A stretch of 64,000 nucleotides of DNA from positions 498,497,919 to 498,561,918 of the forward strand of contig CM054058.1 of assembly GCA_028641055.1 (NCBI GenBank), given 5' to 3'. Positions 11,801 through 22,554 of the stretch are shown here, one piece after another. The translations under genes and the position numbers were made by a program. Numbering within the stretch: the first letter of the stretch is position 1; every line of letters starts with the position of its first letter. Source of the stretch: Alopecurus myosuroides. Its lineage: Eukaryota > Streptophyta > Magnoliopsida > Poales > Poaceae. The notes under the pieces are model-generated. The model saw nothing but the letters and a program-made list of their open reading frames with translations, made no database searches and was not told the origin of the DNA.

Positions 11801-12864
11801 GTGAGTTGCCGCTACCCCTCACCTTATTTAGCCTTTATTCTTCTGTCTTTTTCTACTCAAATTCTTTTCCTTTTTGATTCGAACCAGCGTTTCCCGATCC
11901 AGATATCTTCCCGGATCTTAGTGCTGCTGCTGAGACCGCCGTGGTGAAGGCAAGGATGGCCAGGGCAGCAGCTGGTGTGAATGTTGATGAAACTTCCAGC
12001 ATTGAAGATCAGCTCGTAAGCATCAAGACTCGGGTGCAATCTCTCAAAGGTCTGGGCACCACCATGGTGTCCACGGCAATAAACCTGCACAAGATATTCT
12101 GGCCAGAGCGCCATATTCCGGATACTATCTCCGACATGGCGGCTAACCTGGACCATGTCAAGGAAGAATTGAAGAAGTGGCGCGCTTCCGCAGCTCGGGC
12201 AGGAGCTGAGGAAACTCTCCACCTCATCCTATCCTGGTATGAGAACCTTAACCTTGACAGGATCTGCTCCAGCCGAAATGGCTCCAAGTGGACAAAGAAC
12301 CCGGATTGCCTCCTGCGCCGGAAAGAGATTGCATACGAGCTCGCTTCCTGGACTGAAACAAGCTAGTACATCGACGGCCCCACCGAGCCGGATACCGATG
12401 TCGAAGAAGAGGAGGAGGAAGGGGAGGCCCAGTTCGAGGAAGATGCCGGTGAAGACAGCAGCCAGGGTTCAGAGGATGAAGAACCTGAGGAATCTGAGCA
12501 CGAGGCAGCGGAGGACGCACAGGCCGCGCCGCGCGCCAACGCAGAGGAGCCCGGGTTGGATACTGGCTCAGAGGTTTGAGTAGAGTCGCAGCCTGCAGCT
12601 CAGGAGGAGGTCGTTACCACCGAAATGGTGATTGAAGACCCCGCCCCCGAGCTGAGCTCAAGTGAAGCCGCCACCGAGAACGCCGCTTCTCGTGCCTATC
12701 CGCTTCCCGGTGACTCTACTGCTCAAGACACCACTGTTGCCTCCGAGCTAGGGTCCGCTACCCCAACCTCATCCACGCCGGAAGCTGCTTCTACAACTCC
12801 TACAACTGATCCAGTGGCTCTTACCAGCACCGCGACGGACAACACTTCATCGACTGTTGTCTAA
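8856..12864 (+). pseudogene. aORF of element A, downstream exons (Pro/acidic-rich, coiled coil, helical C-domain)
   Basis: Continuation of the antisense gene after intron 1. Exons supported by reading frame plus splice-like borders: about 9034-9158, 9300-9484, 9587-10860, 11034-11192, 11273-11359, 11432-11799 and 11888-12864. Acceptors include TCTACAG, CCTCCAG, TCTGCAG, CTGTAG and AACCAG; donors include GGTGAG, AAGTAAG and GGTTAG. Encoded regions in order: an acidic segment, a Lys/Pro-rich segment, an Ala/Pro/Gln-rich segment, a charged coiled coil (EAELEKDREAEKAEFEKLQ...), a helical domain (about 11970-12363) and an acidic Ser/Thr-rich tail. In-frame stops at about 9927, 10575, 12364 and 12580 kill this copy. 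The architecture matches the aORF of E despite low sequence similarity. The function is unknown. Confidence 0.72.
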
Positions 12865-13505
12865 GTTCTGCATTCTTATCTTTGAACAATTTGTCAGATC
12901 CCCGGGATGCTGGGTGCAGATGTAATGAATACGTTTATGTTCCTTCACGCTACTCAGTTTTATTTGATTCACTTTTAGCAAGACTGGCTTAATGCCGGAT
13001 TACGTTTTAATGCAAGTCCCCGAGTTGCATTTCTCATTCACTCAGTTTTTTTCGTCTTTGCTCTTACCTGCCACTTGTGGCTTTTTGGTAGTCGAGTCAC
13101 AAGATTTCAAAAATCAAGTTTCAGATACTCAGCCACTTAGAGATTTGCATGCCAATGCTGCCCACCACTTCGCCGAAAAGAGAAACAGAGAAGTAAAAAA
13201 CACTCTACTCGGTTGCCACACTTCTCTTTTCCTTAGCAATTTTTCGTGTGTTCATTGACCTTTGGCTTGTTCTCTTGCTTGCCATGAAGCTTGGTTGCGG
13301 ACAACAGCAGAGTCGAAGAGTTGGCCCTTGGGTTTAAACACAGTACTAGACATGCACATGAAATTCTAAGTAGACCAACCGAGTAGACAAAGTAAAACAG
13401 AGTAAAATGACATAGAACAAATTTGGATAAGGGCAGTCCCCGAGTTTGAATTCGGAGTGCCGACTACAATTTTAACTCGGTTGAGGAAATACATACAATG
13501 CTTGA
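12865..13505. other. Spacer between convergent aORF and pol of element A
   Basis: About 640 bp with no supported coding. Two AGTCCCCGAGTT-type motifs occur (about 13014 and 13435). This is where transcripts from the aORF (plus) and gag-pol (minus) would converge, so terminators for both could lie here, but I see no definite polyadenylation signal. Confidence 0.5.
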
Positions 13506-14810
13506 TCACGAATGAAAACGGCGGAGTAGAGCTACATTCCAAGGGCGCTTGGATTCCTCTCCGTCTCTATCCGGCCGGTTCTTCTGCAGTGCCTGTGCGT
13601 CAACTAGATAGTATACATCATTGTGCAGAGCCTTTCTCACAATGAAAGGCCGTTCCCACGGAGGGGATAACTTATGCATCCCGGCCGTGCGCTGCACAAG
13701 CCTAAGGACCATGTCTCCTTCTCGGAAAACCCTTGGGTTTACTTTCCAGCTATGATAGCGCCTCAGGCTTTGCTGATATATGGATGAACGTGACAGAGTT
13801 AACTCCCTTGCTTCTTCTAGCAGGTCAACGTCGTTTTCTCGAGCTTCTCTCGCCTCCTTTTCAGTGTAGAGTGTTACTCTAGGCGAGTCATGCTCTAGGT
13901 CAATGGGCAACACGGAGTCGGCTCCATATACCAGGAAGAATGGTGTGTATCCGGTTGATCGGTTAGGGGTAGTCCTTGGACTCCACAACACCTCCGGCAA
14001 CTCGTCCAGCCAACAACCAGGGGTTCGCTGTAATGGCTCAATTAGCCTTGGCTTTATCCCGGATAGGACCATGCCATTTGCTCTTTCAACTTGACCATTG
14101 GAGGCCGGATGCGCAACTGATGCAACATCTAGCCGGATTCGCTTCTCCTTACAGAATCTCGCAAATGCACCTTCCGCAAAGTTAGTGCCATTATCGGTGA
14201 TGATGTTGTGCCGGTACCCGTATCTCAGAATAATGTCCTTCAGGAAGCTCACAGCTGTGACTCCATCACACTTCCGAATAGGCTTTACCTCAATCCACTT
14301 GGTGAATTTATCGACCATGACCAGGATGTGAGTCATAATGCTTGTAGCTGGTTTGAAAGGACCCACCATGTCCAAGCACCAGACAGCAAATGGCCAAGTA
14401 ATGGGAATGGTCTTCAACTCGGATGCTGGCATATGAATCTTGCTTGCAAACCTTTGTCAACCATTGCACTTTCTTACTATATCTTAAGCTTGTCGCAAAG
14501 CAGTGAGCCAAAAGAATCCATGCCGAAAAGCCTTGTTTACTAGAGCCCGAGAAGAGGCATGGTGCCCGCATTCTCCTTGGTGTATTTCTCTGAGGATCTC
14601 TTCTCCTTCCTCTGGCTCAATGCAGTGTTGCAGCACGCCAGTAGGGCTTCTTCTGTGTAGCTCCTTGTTGAAGATGGTATAGCCCTTGGATCTTCTTTGT
14701 ATCTGCCGGGTCGTGACCTCGTCACTCGGTAATGTGCCATCCGTTAGAAAGGATAATATGGGCAGAGCCCAACTCGGTGTCTCTCGGACGGGAAACACTG
14801 GTTCGTCCAC
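13506..14810 (-). pseudogene. Integrase of element A
   Basis: Ty3/gypsy integrase. An N-terminal HHCC zinc-binding region (IHQGECGHH... and KCNGCQ, about 14440-14600) precedes the catalytic core with the DDE residues in CLDMVGPF (about 14370), TDNGTNF (about 14195) and GQVERANG (about 14085). A C-terminal domain ends REGDMVLRLVQ...WNVALLRRFHS. A stop at 14484-14486 lies inside the zinc-finger region, and another separates it from the RNase H block at 14811-14813; otherwise the frame is continuous. Integrase would insert the cDNA into chromosomes. This copy is inactive. Confidence 0.93.
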
Positions 14811-14855
14811 TTATATTGGATCAGCCACCATGACCTCTTCCGAGTTGGAGACGGG

Positions 14856-14985
14856 TCCCTGAGTCCCCGAGTACTGAGAAATAATCCCCTCGATGAATGC
14901 AACAGTCCCCGAGTCAGGAAGGACAGTCCCCGAGTTGCAGTTGCTAGTCCCCGGGTTGGAGACGGCAGTCCCCGGGTTCTCTTTC
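14856..14985. repeat. Minisatellite of GTCCCCGAGT-type units inside pol of A
   Basis: Five spaced copies of AGTCCCCGAGT or AGTCCCCGGGT (plus strand) lie in the linker between the archaeal RNase H and integrase. On the coding strand they give an irregular (N/S)xGT repeat (NPGT, NSGT, DSGT, YSGT). Spacing is about 20-30 bp. The same 11-mer recurs at about 10935, 13014 and 13435 outside pol. Confidence 0.7.
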
Positions 14986-15131
14986 GCAGCTTCCCAATCA
15001 ATCTCCATGGGAACAGCCTCTGATCCTGGCAGAGATGGAATGAAGATGGATTCCGAGTTGGGGGATGGTTTGATGGACGGCTTCCTCAAATGCTCCAAGG
15101 CAATCCCAGCCGGGATAAACTGCCGAGAAGA

Positions 15132-15509
15132 CCCCAACTTGGACAGTGCATCAGCTGCATCATTCTCAGCTCGGTGTATGTGATGAAACTCACATCCATC
15201 GAAGAATCCTGTCATAGTTTGCACCAGAAACCGGTAGGACGCCATGTTGGCATCCAGGGCATCCCAATTGCCGGAAACCTGCTGAACCACCAAGGCCGAG
15301 TCACCATAACAGACGATATGCTGCACCCCAATCTCCTTGGATACCCTTAGGCCATTTACCAGTGCTTCATACTCGGCCACATTATTTGATGGCTTGAAGT
15401 GTATATGCAGCACATACTTGAGTTGATCTCGCTTGGGTGACGTGAGCACTACGCCAGCACCAAGCCCTTCCTTTACTTTGGAGCCATCAAAATGTATCTT
15501 CCAGAAGTT
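15132..15509 (-). pseudogene. Archaeal-type RNase H (aRH) of element A
   Basis: A second RNase H lies downstream of the RT-linked one. It contains the four acidic catalytic positions in FDGS, EYEAL, YGDSALV and AENDAADALSKL, the D-E-D-D order of RNase HI. Acquisition of this extra archaeal-like RNase H is a documented property of the plant Tat lineage. The domain itself is open here, within a 402-codon frame covering 14811-16019. Confidence 0.88.
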
Positions 15510-15539
15510 GGTTTCCGGCAAGGGAGGCTCGTACTGCAT

Positions 15540-15902
15540 CTCGGCCCAATCCACCAGGAAATCTGCCTGAGTTTGTGACTTGATTACTTCTCTTCTCGTG
15601 TACAGAGGAGTGTACGCGGCTAGCTCGATTGCCCACTTGGCTACTCTGCCGCTTGCATCCTTGTTGCCCATGATCTCCGAGATGGGAGCGGTGCTCACCA
15701 CCGTGATGGGATGCTCTTGGAAATAATGCTTGAGCTTCTTGGCACCCAGGTACACGCCATATGTCATCTTCTGGTAGTGCGGGTAGTTTTGCTTGGAGCT
15801 GGATAGCACCTCGCTGAGATAATATAATGGTCGTTGCACAGTCTTGCCTTCCTCTTCTCTTTCCACCACTATCACCACACTGACTACCCGGTTGGTAGCC
15901 GC
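15540..15902 (-). pseudogene. RT-linked RNase H of element A
   Basis: Contains REEEGKTVQRPLYYLSEVL, YPHYQKMTYGVYLGAKKLKHYF and WAIELAAYTPLYTRR, the usual gypsy RNase H remnants that follow RT. It lies in a different frame from RT (frameshift near 15900), so a continuous pol product is not possible. Its catalytic positions look degenerate, which is common in elements with a second RNase H. Confidence 0.85.
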
Positions 15903-16884
15903 GATAGAGCAGCATTGGCTCTTTTGGTAGAGGGCTTGCCAGGATGGGAGCGCTACCCAGCATTGTCCTGACTTCTTTGAACGCCACATCAGCTTGCGGC
16001 GTCCAGACGAACTTGTCACTCTTCTTCATGAGCTGATAGAGAGGCAAAGCCTTCTCGCCCATTCTTCCCAGGAAGCGGCTAAGGGAAGCCAAGCATCCGG
16101 TGAATTTCTGCACATCCTTCAGTGATCTCGGCAAAGCCATGCTCTCTATAACTTTTATCTTTGAAGGATCGGCCTCAATGCCCCGGCTGGATACCAAGAA
16201 ACCGAGTAACTTGCCAGCCGGAACGCCAAAGGTGCACTTAGTCGGATTCAGTTTCATCCTATACTTGCGCAAGCTAGCAAAGGTTTCCTCAATGTCACTA
16301 AGCAGAGTATGTGTTTCTTTCGTTTTGATGACAATGTCATCTACGTACACCTGCACATTCTTTCCGATTTGGTCATGCAAACATTTCTGCATGCATCTCT
16401 GATAGGTAGCCCCAGCATTTCTTAACCCAAAACACATAACACGATAGCAATAAGCCAAGTACGGGGTAATAAAAGAAGTCTTTATTTGATCAGCCGGGTT
16501 AAGAGGTATCTGATGGAAGCCAGAGTAGGCATCAATGAAAGAAAAAAGCTCGCACCCGGCAGTAGAATCGATCACTTGATCTATGTGGGGTAGCGGAAAC
16601 GGGTCCTTGGGGCAGGCCTTGTTCAAGTCGGTGTAGTCCACGCACATGCGTCATGCCACCTCGGCCTTGGGATCCTCCTCCTTCTTCTCGACCATGACCG
16701 GATTGGCCAGCCAATCCGGATGCAGCACCTCCATGATGAATCCACTTATCAGCAACTTGGTGATCTGATCACCGATAGCTTTTCTTCTCTCTGCCGCAAA
16801 GCGATGCATTGCCTGCTTAACCGGCTTGGCGTCTGGGCGCACATGCAATGAGTGCTCAACCAACTCCCTCGGGACACCCGGCAA
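15903..16884 (-). pseudogene. Reverse transcriptase of element A
   Basis: Gypsy RT with PGVPRELVEHSL, GFIMEVLHPDWLANPVMV, CVDYTDLNKACPKDPFPLP, the FSFIDAYSGFHQI motif carrying the first catalytic Asp, MCFGLRNAGATYQR, the catalytic VYVDDIVIK at about 16335, and KCTFGVPAGKLLGFLVS. A stop at 16651-16653 replaces the tryptophan expected before RMCVDYT, and a frameshift at about 15903 separates RNase H. RT copies element RNA to cDNA in the particle. Confidence 0.93.
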
Positions 16885-16947
16885 GTCCTCATTGGACCAT
16901 GCAAAGACATCCCGAATCTCACGGAGGAAGTGGATGAGCTCGCTTTC

Positions 16948-17709
16948 CTATTTCTCGCCCAACCCGGCGCCAATGATGGCAACACGGTCTGGGAACTCAG
17001 GGTCAACCTGGACTTTCTTGGTCTCCTGGGAGGCCTGGAAGGTGGCTCCATACTGCGAACTTGGCATGCCTGGCATGCCGATTTGAGCTGCTTGAGCCAT
17101 AGCCACCACCTCGTGTATCTTCTTCTTCTCAGCAGCAATGACCAAAGACTCCGCCAGCAGAGATCCAGCAGACGCGCAATCCAGGGAGCGCTTGTAGTCA
17201 CCCGAGATGGTGATGACGCCATTGGGACCGGGTAGCTTCATCTTCAGGTAGGCTGCATGGGTTGAGGCCATGAACTTGGTGAGCGCATGCCTGCCAAGTA
17301 GAGCGTGGTAGGGGCTCTGAAGATCAACTACTTCGAACTGCAGGCACTCGGTGCGGCAGTTCTCCCTGATGCCGAATAGCACATCTATCCAGATGCGTCC
17401 TATAGGAGCGCAAGACAATCCCGGCACAATGCCATGGAAAATAGTCCTGCTAGGTAGCAGCATGTTCTCGGCGAAGCCGAGCTTCTCCAGGGTATCTCGG
17501 TACATGATGTTGATGCTGCTGCCGTTGTCGATCAGTACCTTGCTGAACTTGACATTCTTCTTGGTCCCCAGGAAGGTGGGATCCACCACCAGTGCATATG
17601 TACCCGGATTGGGCATCACCTTGGGGTGATCATCTTTGGACCAGGTAACCTCTTGGTCGCACGAGTGTAGGTAGTGCGGCACAGCTGGGATCACTGCATT
17701 TACCTCCAT
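16948..17709 (-). pseudogene. Aspartic protease of element A
   Basis: Homologous to the B protease at 6799-7569. Active-site block KVLIDNGSSINIMYRD (about 17510-17550), then FHGIVPGLSCAP and ALLGRHALTKFMAS. The block is open for 253 codons. A hAT transposon (17744-18980) sits 35 bp upstream and separates it from gag. A stop in the GAGLGEK region (16948-16950) ends the frame before RT, as in B. Confidence 0.88.
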
Positions 17710-17743
17710 CGCCCGCCTACGCTACGACTGCTTGTCATCCGGC

Positions 17744-18980
17744 CAGGGGCGGAGCCAGGAAATTTTGCCGATGGGCTCACTTGATATTTGGGCATGAACT
17801 AATTATTGTATTCTCAATCTTAGACACCCTTAAAACAAGAGCAATATCACTCAAAATACAACTTAATAAACCGAAATTTTATGACATGTACAACTATTAC
17901 ATTACAAACAAAGGGTGAAGACATACCATGTAATGAAATCTTTAAACCATGCTTATTTAAAATAAAGAAGTGAAAATCTTTGTAACTTTATGGGAACCTT
18001 ATGTTTGCCTGAAAATTTTGAAAATAAACGACAAGTTAATTTCATGAGTTTTGAACAAGTTCAACAAAATAAAAGATGTAAAGTGACTCATTTTAGTGTT
18101 TCCCATGTCAATCTTGGATCTTCCTGAAAAAAGATCAAGCACACCATCATTATTAATGGTAGAAAACATTTCTTTTTCCAAATAACAAATTAGCCAATCA
18201 CTCATATTATTGTGCATTTTTTCTTCACAACATTAACAGCTGAAAAGCATCTCTCCATGGATCCCGTGGCAATATGAATACTAGATTTAGAAGTTGATTG
18301 ACCAATGATAGAATAAATTTATCTCTGGATAGAAGGGAGACTAGCATTATCAGCATCTGATTGGATGCATCTAAGTAGTGGCCTTGGAGTATCTTCATCT
18401 GTACCAATCAATTCATCTGTTCCCCCCCCCCCCCCCCCCCAAATACCGTTCCATGACCCAGGATCAAATAATGTTTACGGGAAAAAAGCAATCAGAACAT
18501 TAGGGCTAGATAAACTTGCACAAGAGGAAAAGCATGTCCACCTGAATGGCCGAATCCCCATAATATGCACTCTGAAATTGCTATCTTGTCGCTGCCGGCC
18601 GCCGGCATCCAGTCGACGATCGAGAAAGATGAGAGAATTCCGAACTGTCATTTTTTTGTTTCCGTGTTGCGGCGGTGGCGAAGGATTCGAGATCAAGAAG
18701 GCGTGCGGCGGTTTAATCATGCGCATTGGGTGTATCGCATAGATTGTAAGAGTCCAGACTAATTATTTTTAATTGTGGGATGTTAGCTGGGCTAATAGTA
18801 GCTTGGACAACGTATTTTACATGGTCCAAAAGTCTTTTAATTAGCTCAGCAGATGAGTCGACGGGTTCAGCCGTCAGTTTTCGCTGGGTTCATCCAGCTG
18901 ACTATTGCGTACTGATACTTGATCGGCAAAATTCGTTGGTGTCAGCTGCACCCAACGTGTCTACTGTAGCTCCGCCCCTG
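17744..18980 (-). mobile_element. Non-autonomous hAT DNA transposon inserted in A
   Basis: 1237 bp bounded by perfect 12-bp terminal inverted repeats, CAGGGGCGGAGC at 17744 and its complement ending at 18980. It is flanked by an 8-bp target duplication CATCCGGC (17736-17743 and 18981-18988). An 8-bp duplication and CAGGGGCGGAGC ends are diagnostic of the hAT superfamily. The interior is mostly AT-rich with a C20 homopolymer (18421-18440). It retains only a fragment of transposase on the minus strand, so it would depend on a helper. Confidence 0.93.
17999..18407 (-). pseudogene. hAT transposase C-terminal fragment
   Basis: Minus-strand remnants of the hAT dimerisation domain. An ATGSMERCFSAVNVV block (about 18222-18266) is followed, in a different frame, by MSDWLICYLEKEMFSTINND and VLDLF. 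A one-base shift in an A-run at about 18218 separates the blocks. Such ZnF-TTF/hAT-C proteins normally exceed 600 residues; fewer than 130 are recognisable here. Confidence 0.7.
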
Positions 18981-18988
18981 CATCCGGC

Positions 18989-21600
18989 TCGGTGGTGAAC
19001 ACCATGTAGCTCGCATGGTGCTCCTGGTACTGGTTCTGGTCTCCACCACCATCGTTGTCGTTGTTGTTGTTGCCATTGTTGTTGTTGTTGTTGTTGCGGG
19101 TGTAGAAGCTGCGGTTGTTGTTGCGGTTGCAGAAGTTGCAGTTGTTGTAGTTGTTGTTGGTTCCGTGAGCCACTTGATTCACATTCTCCCTTCTCTGATT
19201 CTCGGCCGGCCTGGGAGGAGCTGCCCGAATAGGCTCCACGATGGCTCCCGAGAGCGGAAGAGGAGGAGGAGGGGGCAGCTGACCAGACCCTTCACCCTTG
19301 ATGCGGTCCCACCAGCTGCATTGCCGGGTAGTGTGGTTGGCTGGCCTACTCGAATGCCGAGTATGGAAGCTACATGTCCCATCCTTCATGTTCTCAAAGA
19401 GAAATCTCTGAGCATCTCCGGCTTCCGGGTTGCTGTTGCCTTGCTGGGGGCGTTGTATTGCTTCTTGAAGCCCTGGCCCTGATTCTGGTTCTGTCCGTCC
19501 TGGGCTCCAGCAGTTTTTTGCCTTTGGATACTCCCAGCAGCCGCAGTGTCCTGGTTCATAGCATTCACTTGCTCAGAACCGTACCGAGTATCCGGTCGGT
19601 CATCTCGGCGCTTGTTGCGGAAGTCTTGTCGGTCTTGGCGCCTGTTGCCATCTTGGTTCCTCCTTCTCGGCTCGAAGGAATCGAGCAGAGGTTGAGTAGG
19701 GTCGCCGAGTGCATACATGGCAGCTATCTTGATTGTCTCGGCGAGCGTACTCGGCATCTCTCTCTGCAGCTTCTGCCATAGCATGCTGCCATGCTTGCAG
19801 CCTTGAGCAAACCAGGCGATCGCATGTGACTCATTCACACCCTCACAGGTGTTCCTCAATGTGCTCCACCGAGTGAGATATTCTCGGTCCGTCTCCTCTT
19901 CCCGCTGCTTGCAAGCTGACAGTTGCTGCGGCCTATTCGGCCTCTTGTATGTGCTGGTGAAGTTGCCGGTGAAGGCTTCCGAGAAGTCCAGCCAGCCGTT
20001 GATTCTGTCCTTGGGTAAGTTATTCAGCCAGATCCCGGCAGGGCCCTCCAGCATCTGCGGGACGTATCTCACAGCCCATCTCCGATTGCCGCCTGCAATA
20101 TGCACGGCGGTGGCATAGTCATTAAACCAGTCATCCGGCTTGGTGCTACCATCATATGACATGGTTCCCCTGGCTAACTGGAACTTGGTCACAGTAGGCT
20201 CTTCCATGATTCTATGCCCAAAACAGCTTGGACCGGGTGGCCCCTTCTCTTCGATCTGCTCGGACCGATGAATCCGGTCCAACTTGTACCTTGCATCACT
20301 GGGCTCCAGTGACATCTCTTGGATCAGCGTACCCGGCTTGCTCCATTGCCGAGTAACCATCGTCATAACGGTCTTGCTGCACAGGACCGGGTTGAGCAAC
20401 TGGGTTGGCCGCTACCACAACTGCTTGCGGCTGCACAACTTGCGGAACCGGGTTGGCAGCATGACACCGAGATGGGCCATCTCGGTTTCCTCTTTGCCCC
20501 TTGCTGCAAGCTTTGGTGGCTTGATAGCCTGCTCCTGCAGAGTTGTGTTTCTGGCCGGGTTGCCGCTCTAAAGCGTGCTGTTTTCCGGCGACAGCCGGGT
20601 CATACACCTGCATCTGTTTGTTTCTCCCAGAGTTCACACTCTGGGCCCTCTTAGTGCCGGGAAGCGGTGATGAGGCCTGATCCACCGACCTGCCCCCATG
20701 CGAGTGAACAACATGGGAAGCACCGGCCCCCGGATTGGCTTTCCGGAATGCTTCGTTCTGCCTACCAGCTTCTAGCACTAGCTCGTTGAGCCTATCCTGC
20801 TGCCTAGCGTGAGCGTCGCCACTGAGATGCGGCAACTCGGCAGCGACTGCCTCTGCAGCCCTATGTGTTTTGGCAGGGGAACTGTAGTTTGGCCTACTAG
20901 CAGTGTTCAAACTAGCAGATAGACTAACAGCCCTACCATCTCTAGCTAGCTCAGCGCCCAAGTTGCGACGAATAACGCCTATCTTGCTAGGCAGCCTAGA
21001 AACAGGAGTAAAGCCATGCGCCCTATTGTACTCATTTTGATCTAGGTTAAGCTCAAGCCTAACCTTCTCCAGCTCCTGCGCCTCCACGAGTAGCACTTGA
21101 CGCTCCTGCTCGAGTTGCGCCTTCAACGCCATGAGGTTCGCGTCGGTGGGTGGTGGCATACCCAGCTGCTCGGTGGCGGCAACGCGAGCAGCCGGTATAG
21201 CCGTTGACGTGGAAGGAGCCACGTAACTCGGAATGTTCCGGGGCTTCTAGTAAGGCTTGTGGCCCCTTGCAGCAGCCGGCTCCTCGATGACCTCAGCCAA
21301 AGTGGCCGCGCCTTTCCCGGCATCGATAGCCGGGCCCGTCATCATCACCTCCACGCTGTCCGCAGAGCAGCCAGCCGGCTTCCCGCGGGCAGCAAGTACA
21401 GCAGGAGGATCATCCGCGACGAGCACCTCCTCCGAGAACTCGCGGATGACGGTGGTGGCGACGTACACCAGGTGCGCGTCGAAGGAGAGGACCTAGCCGC
21501 CTGCAGGGACGGGCCTGCCGCCGAAATCGCCGGCGTTGTCGGTGACGAAGTCGAAGGAGCCGAATCTGTGGACAAGGCCACAGACCACGCGCTACCCCCC
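18989..21600 (-). pseudogene. gag of element A
   Basis: Minus-strand gag, the counterpart of B's at 4150-6750. From N- to C-terminus: an acidic Ala/Val-rich region (21247-21468), the helical KAQLEQERQVLLVEAQELEK region, long Ser/Gln/Pro linkers, the capsid-like core (FNDYATAVHIAGGNRRWAV, GPAGIWLNNLPKD, DFSEAFTGNF), a C/H cluster (CSFHTRH...NHTTRQC), and an Asn-rich tract. Stops occur at about 21247 and 21494, and frames shift near 20300-20400 and 19390. The hAT element separates its end from the protease. Confidence 0.85.
19021..19170. repeat. Trinucleotide (GTT)n-rich tract
   Basis: Imperfect GTT/GTC repeats encoding the poly-Asn part of Gag on the minus strand. B has a shorter version (6630-6710), so the tract length varies between relatives. 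Confidence 0.8.
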
Positions 21601-21651
21601 GATGCAGAAATCGGTCCCGTCCGAATATGAACCCCAGCCAGCGCCGCTACT

Positions 21652-21671
21652 GGCCCCACGGTGGGCGCCAA
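21652..21671 (-). other. Primer binding site of element A
   Basis: The complement of TTGGCGCCCACCGTGGGGCC, one base from the LTR at 21673. It is identical to the sites in B and E. Confidence 0.85.
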
Positions 21672-21672
21672 C

Positions 21673-22554
21673 TGTCGTAGAGTGGTGAAGATAGATGCCA
21701 TGGGATGGCTAAAGTGTTGGGGCCGATGGACGCTGTAGGTATTCAGGGAGGGATCGCACGTCGAGTAGACGCGCACAGAAACACTGCAAACACGTCGATC
21801 TACCCAGGTTCGGGGCCCTCGTGTGGAGGTAACACCCCTACTCCTGCCTATCTCTCTATATATGTGATGACCGAGTAGCCACAGTACAGATCAGGCTCTC
21901 AGCCGAGTAGCCACTCTTTTGCTCTCTCTCTATATATGTGTGTAGCACTAAGGAATGCAATAAATGCTCTGAGGTCCAACGTCCCTCGGGCAGGAGGGGG
22001 CTGGGCACCTTATATACGGGTACCCAACTGAGTAAACAATGATAAAAGGTACACGAACTGACATCTCTACTGTGACACAGAGCACGCCTCCGTGTTCCCG
22101 CTGACGCCATGGTGAGAAGTCGCCGCGCCGTCCGGCTGAAAGGACTTGTCCACCCTGTCAGTCTCTCAGAGTAGGTCCCTTACACGTCCTGTCCCCCTTG
22201 TCAGTGACAGGACGTGACGGGCGCCTACCCTCACTGTACCCATGCCGTAGTGCGGATAATCATGTTCCTAGTAAGTTGAACCGCACGCCTGTACGGCTGC
22301 GGGATACGCGGGATCTCGTCAGAACGACTCCATTGACTTTTTGCCCGAGTAGGATTGCTGCCCATCTACTCGGACTACCTGTTCTCTACTCGGATGATTA
22401 TGATCTTCCATATTATCTTCTCCTAGCCTTCAATACTTATCACCGAGTAGCGTCTAACGGATAGAGATATTCGGGTAGCCGCCTACCCGGCAAACAATAC
22501 TCTGATCTCTGTTTTCTCACCTGCCTTATACCTACTCGGGGGTAGCCCCCGACA
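21673..22554 (-). repeat. 5' LTR of element A
   Basis: 882 bp; on the minus strand TGTCGGGGGC...CTCTACGACA, with TATA at 22009-22018 (minus). It is followed on the right by the ATAGC target duplication at 22555-22559. About 20 differences are visible by eye against the first 370 bp of the other LTR. Confidence 0.93.

Larger units (their letters stand above)
614..22554 (-). mobile_element. Element A: Tat-like Ty3/gypsy retrotransposon with antisense additional ORF
   Basis: Full-length minus-strand LTR retrotransposon of about 21.9 kb, or about 15.1 kb after removing nested B and the hAT insertion. Order on the minus strand: 5' LTR 21673-22554, primer site 21652-21671, gag, protease, RT, RNase H, archaeal-type RNase H, integrase, then a convergent spliced aORF on the plus strand (2224-12864), then 3' LTR 614-1442. 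The second RNase H and the antisense extra gene are characteristic of the Tat lineage. The coding regions contain scattered stops and frameshifts. By-eye LTR divergence is several percent, so this is older than element E. It inserted into copia element C. Confidence 0.92.

Noticed and set aside
18421..18440. C20 run, and C runs at 9439-9455 and 24609-24624
   Set aside because: Simple homopolymers; possible assembly-sensitive sites but not functional features.
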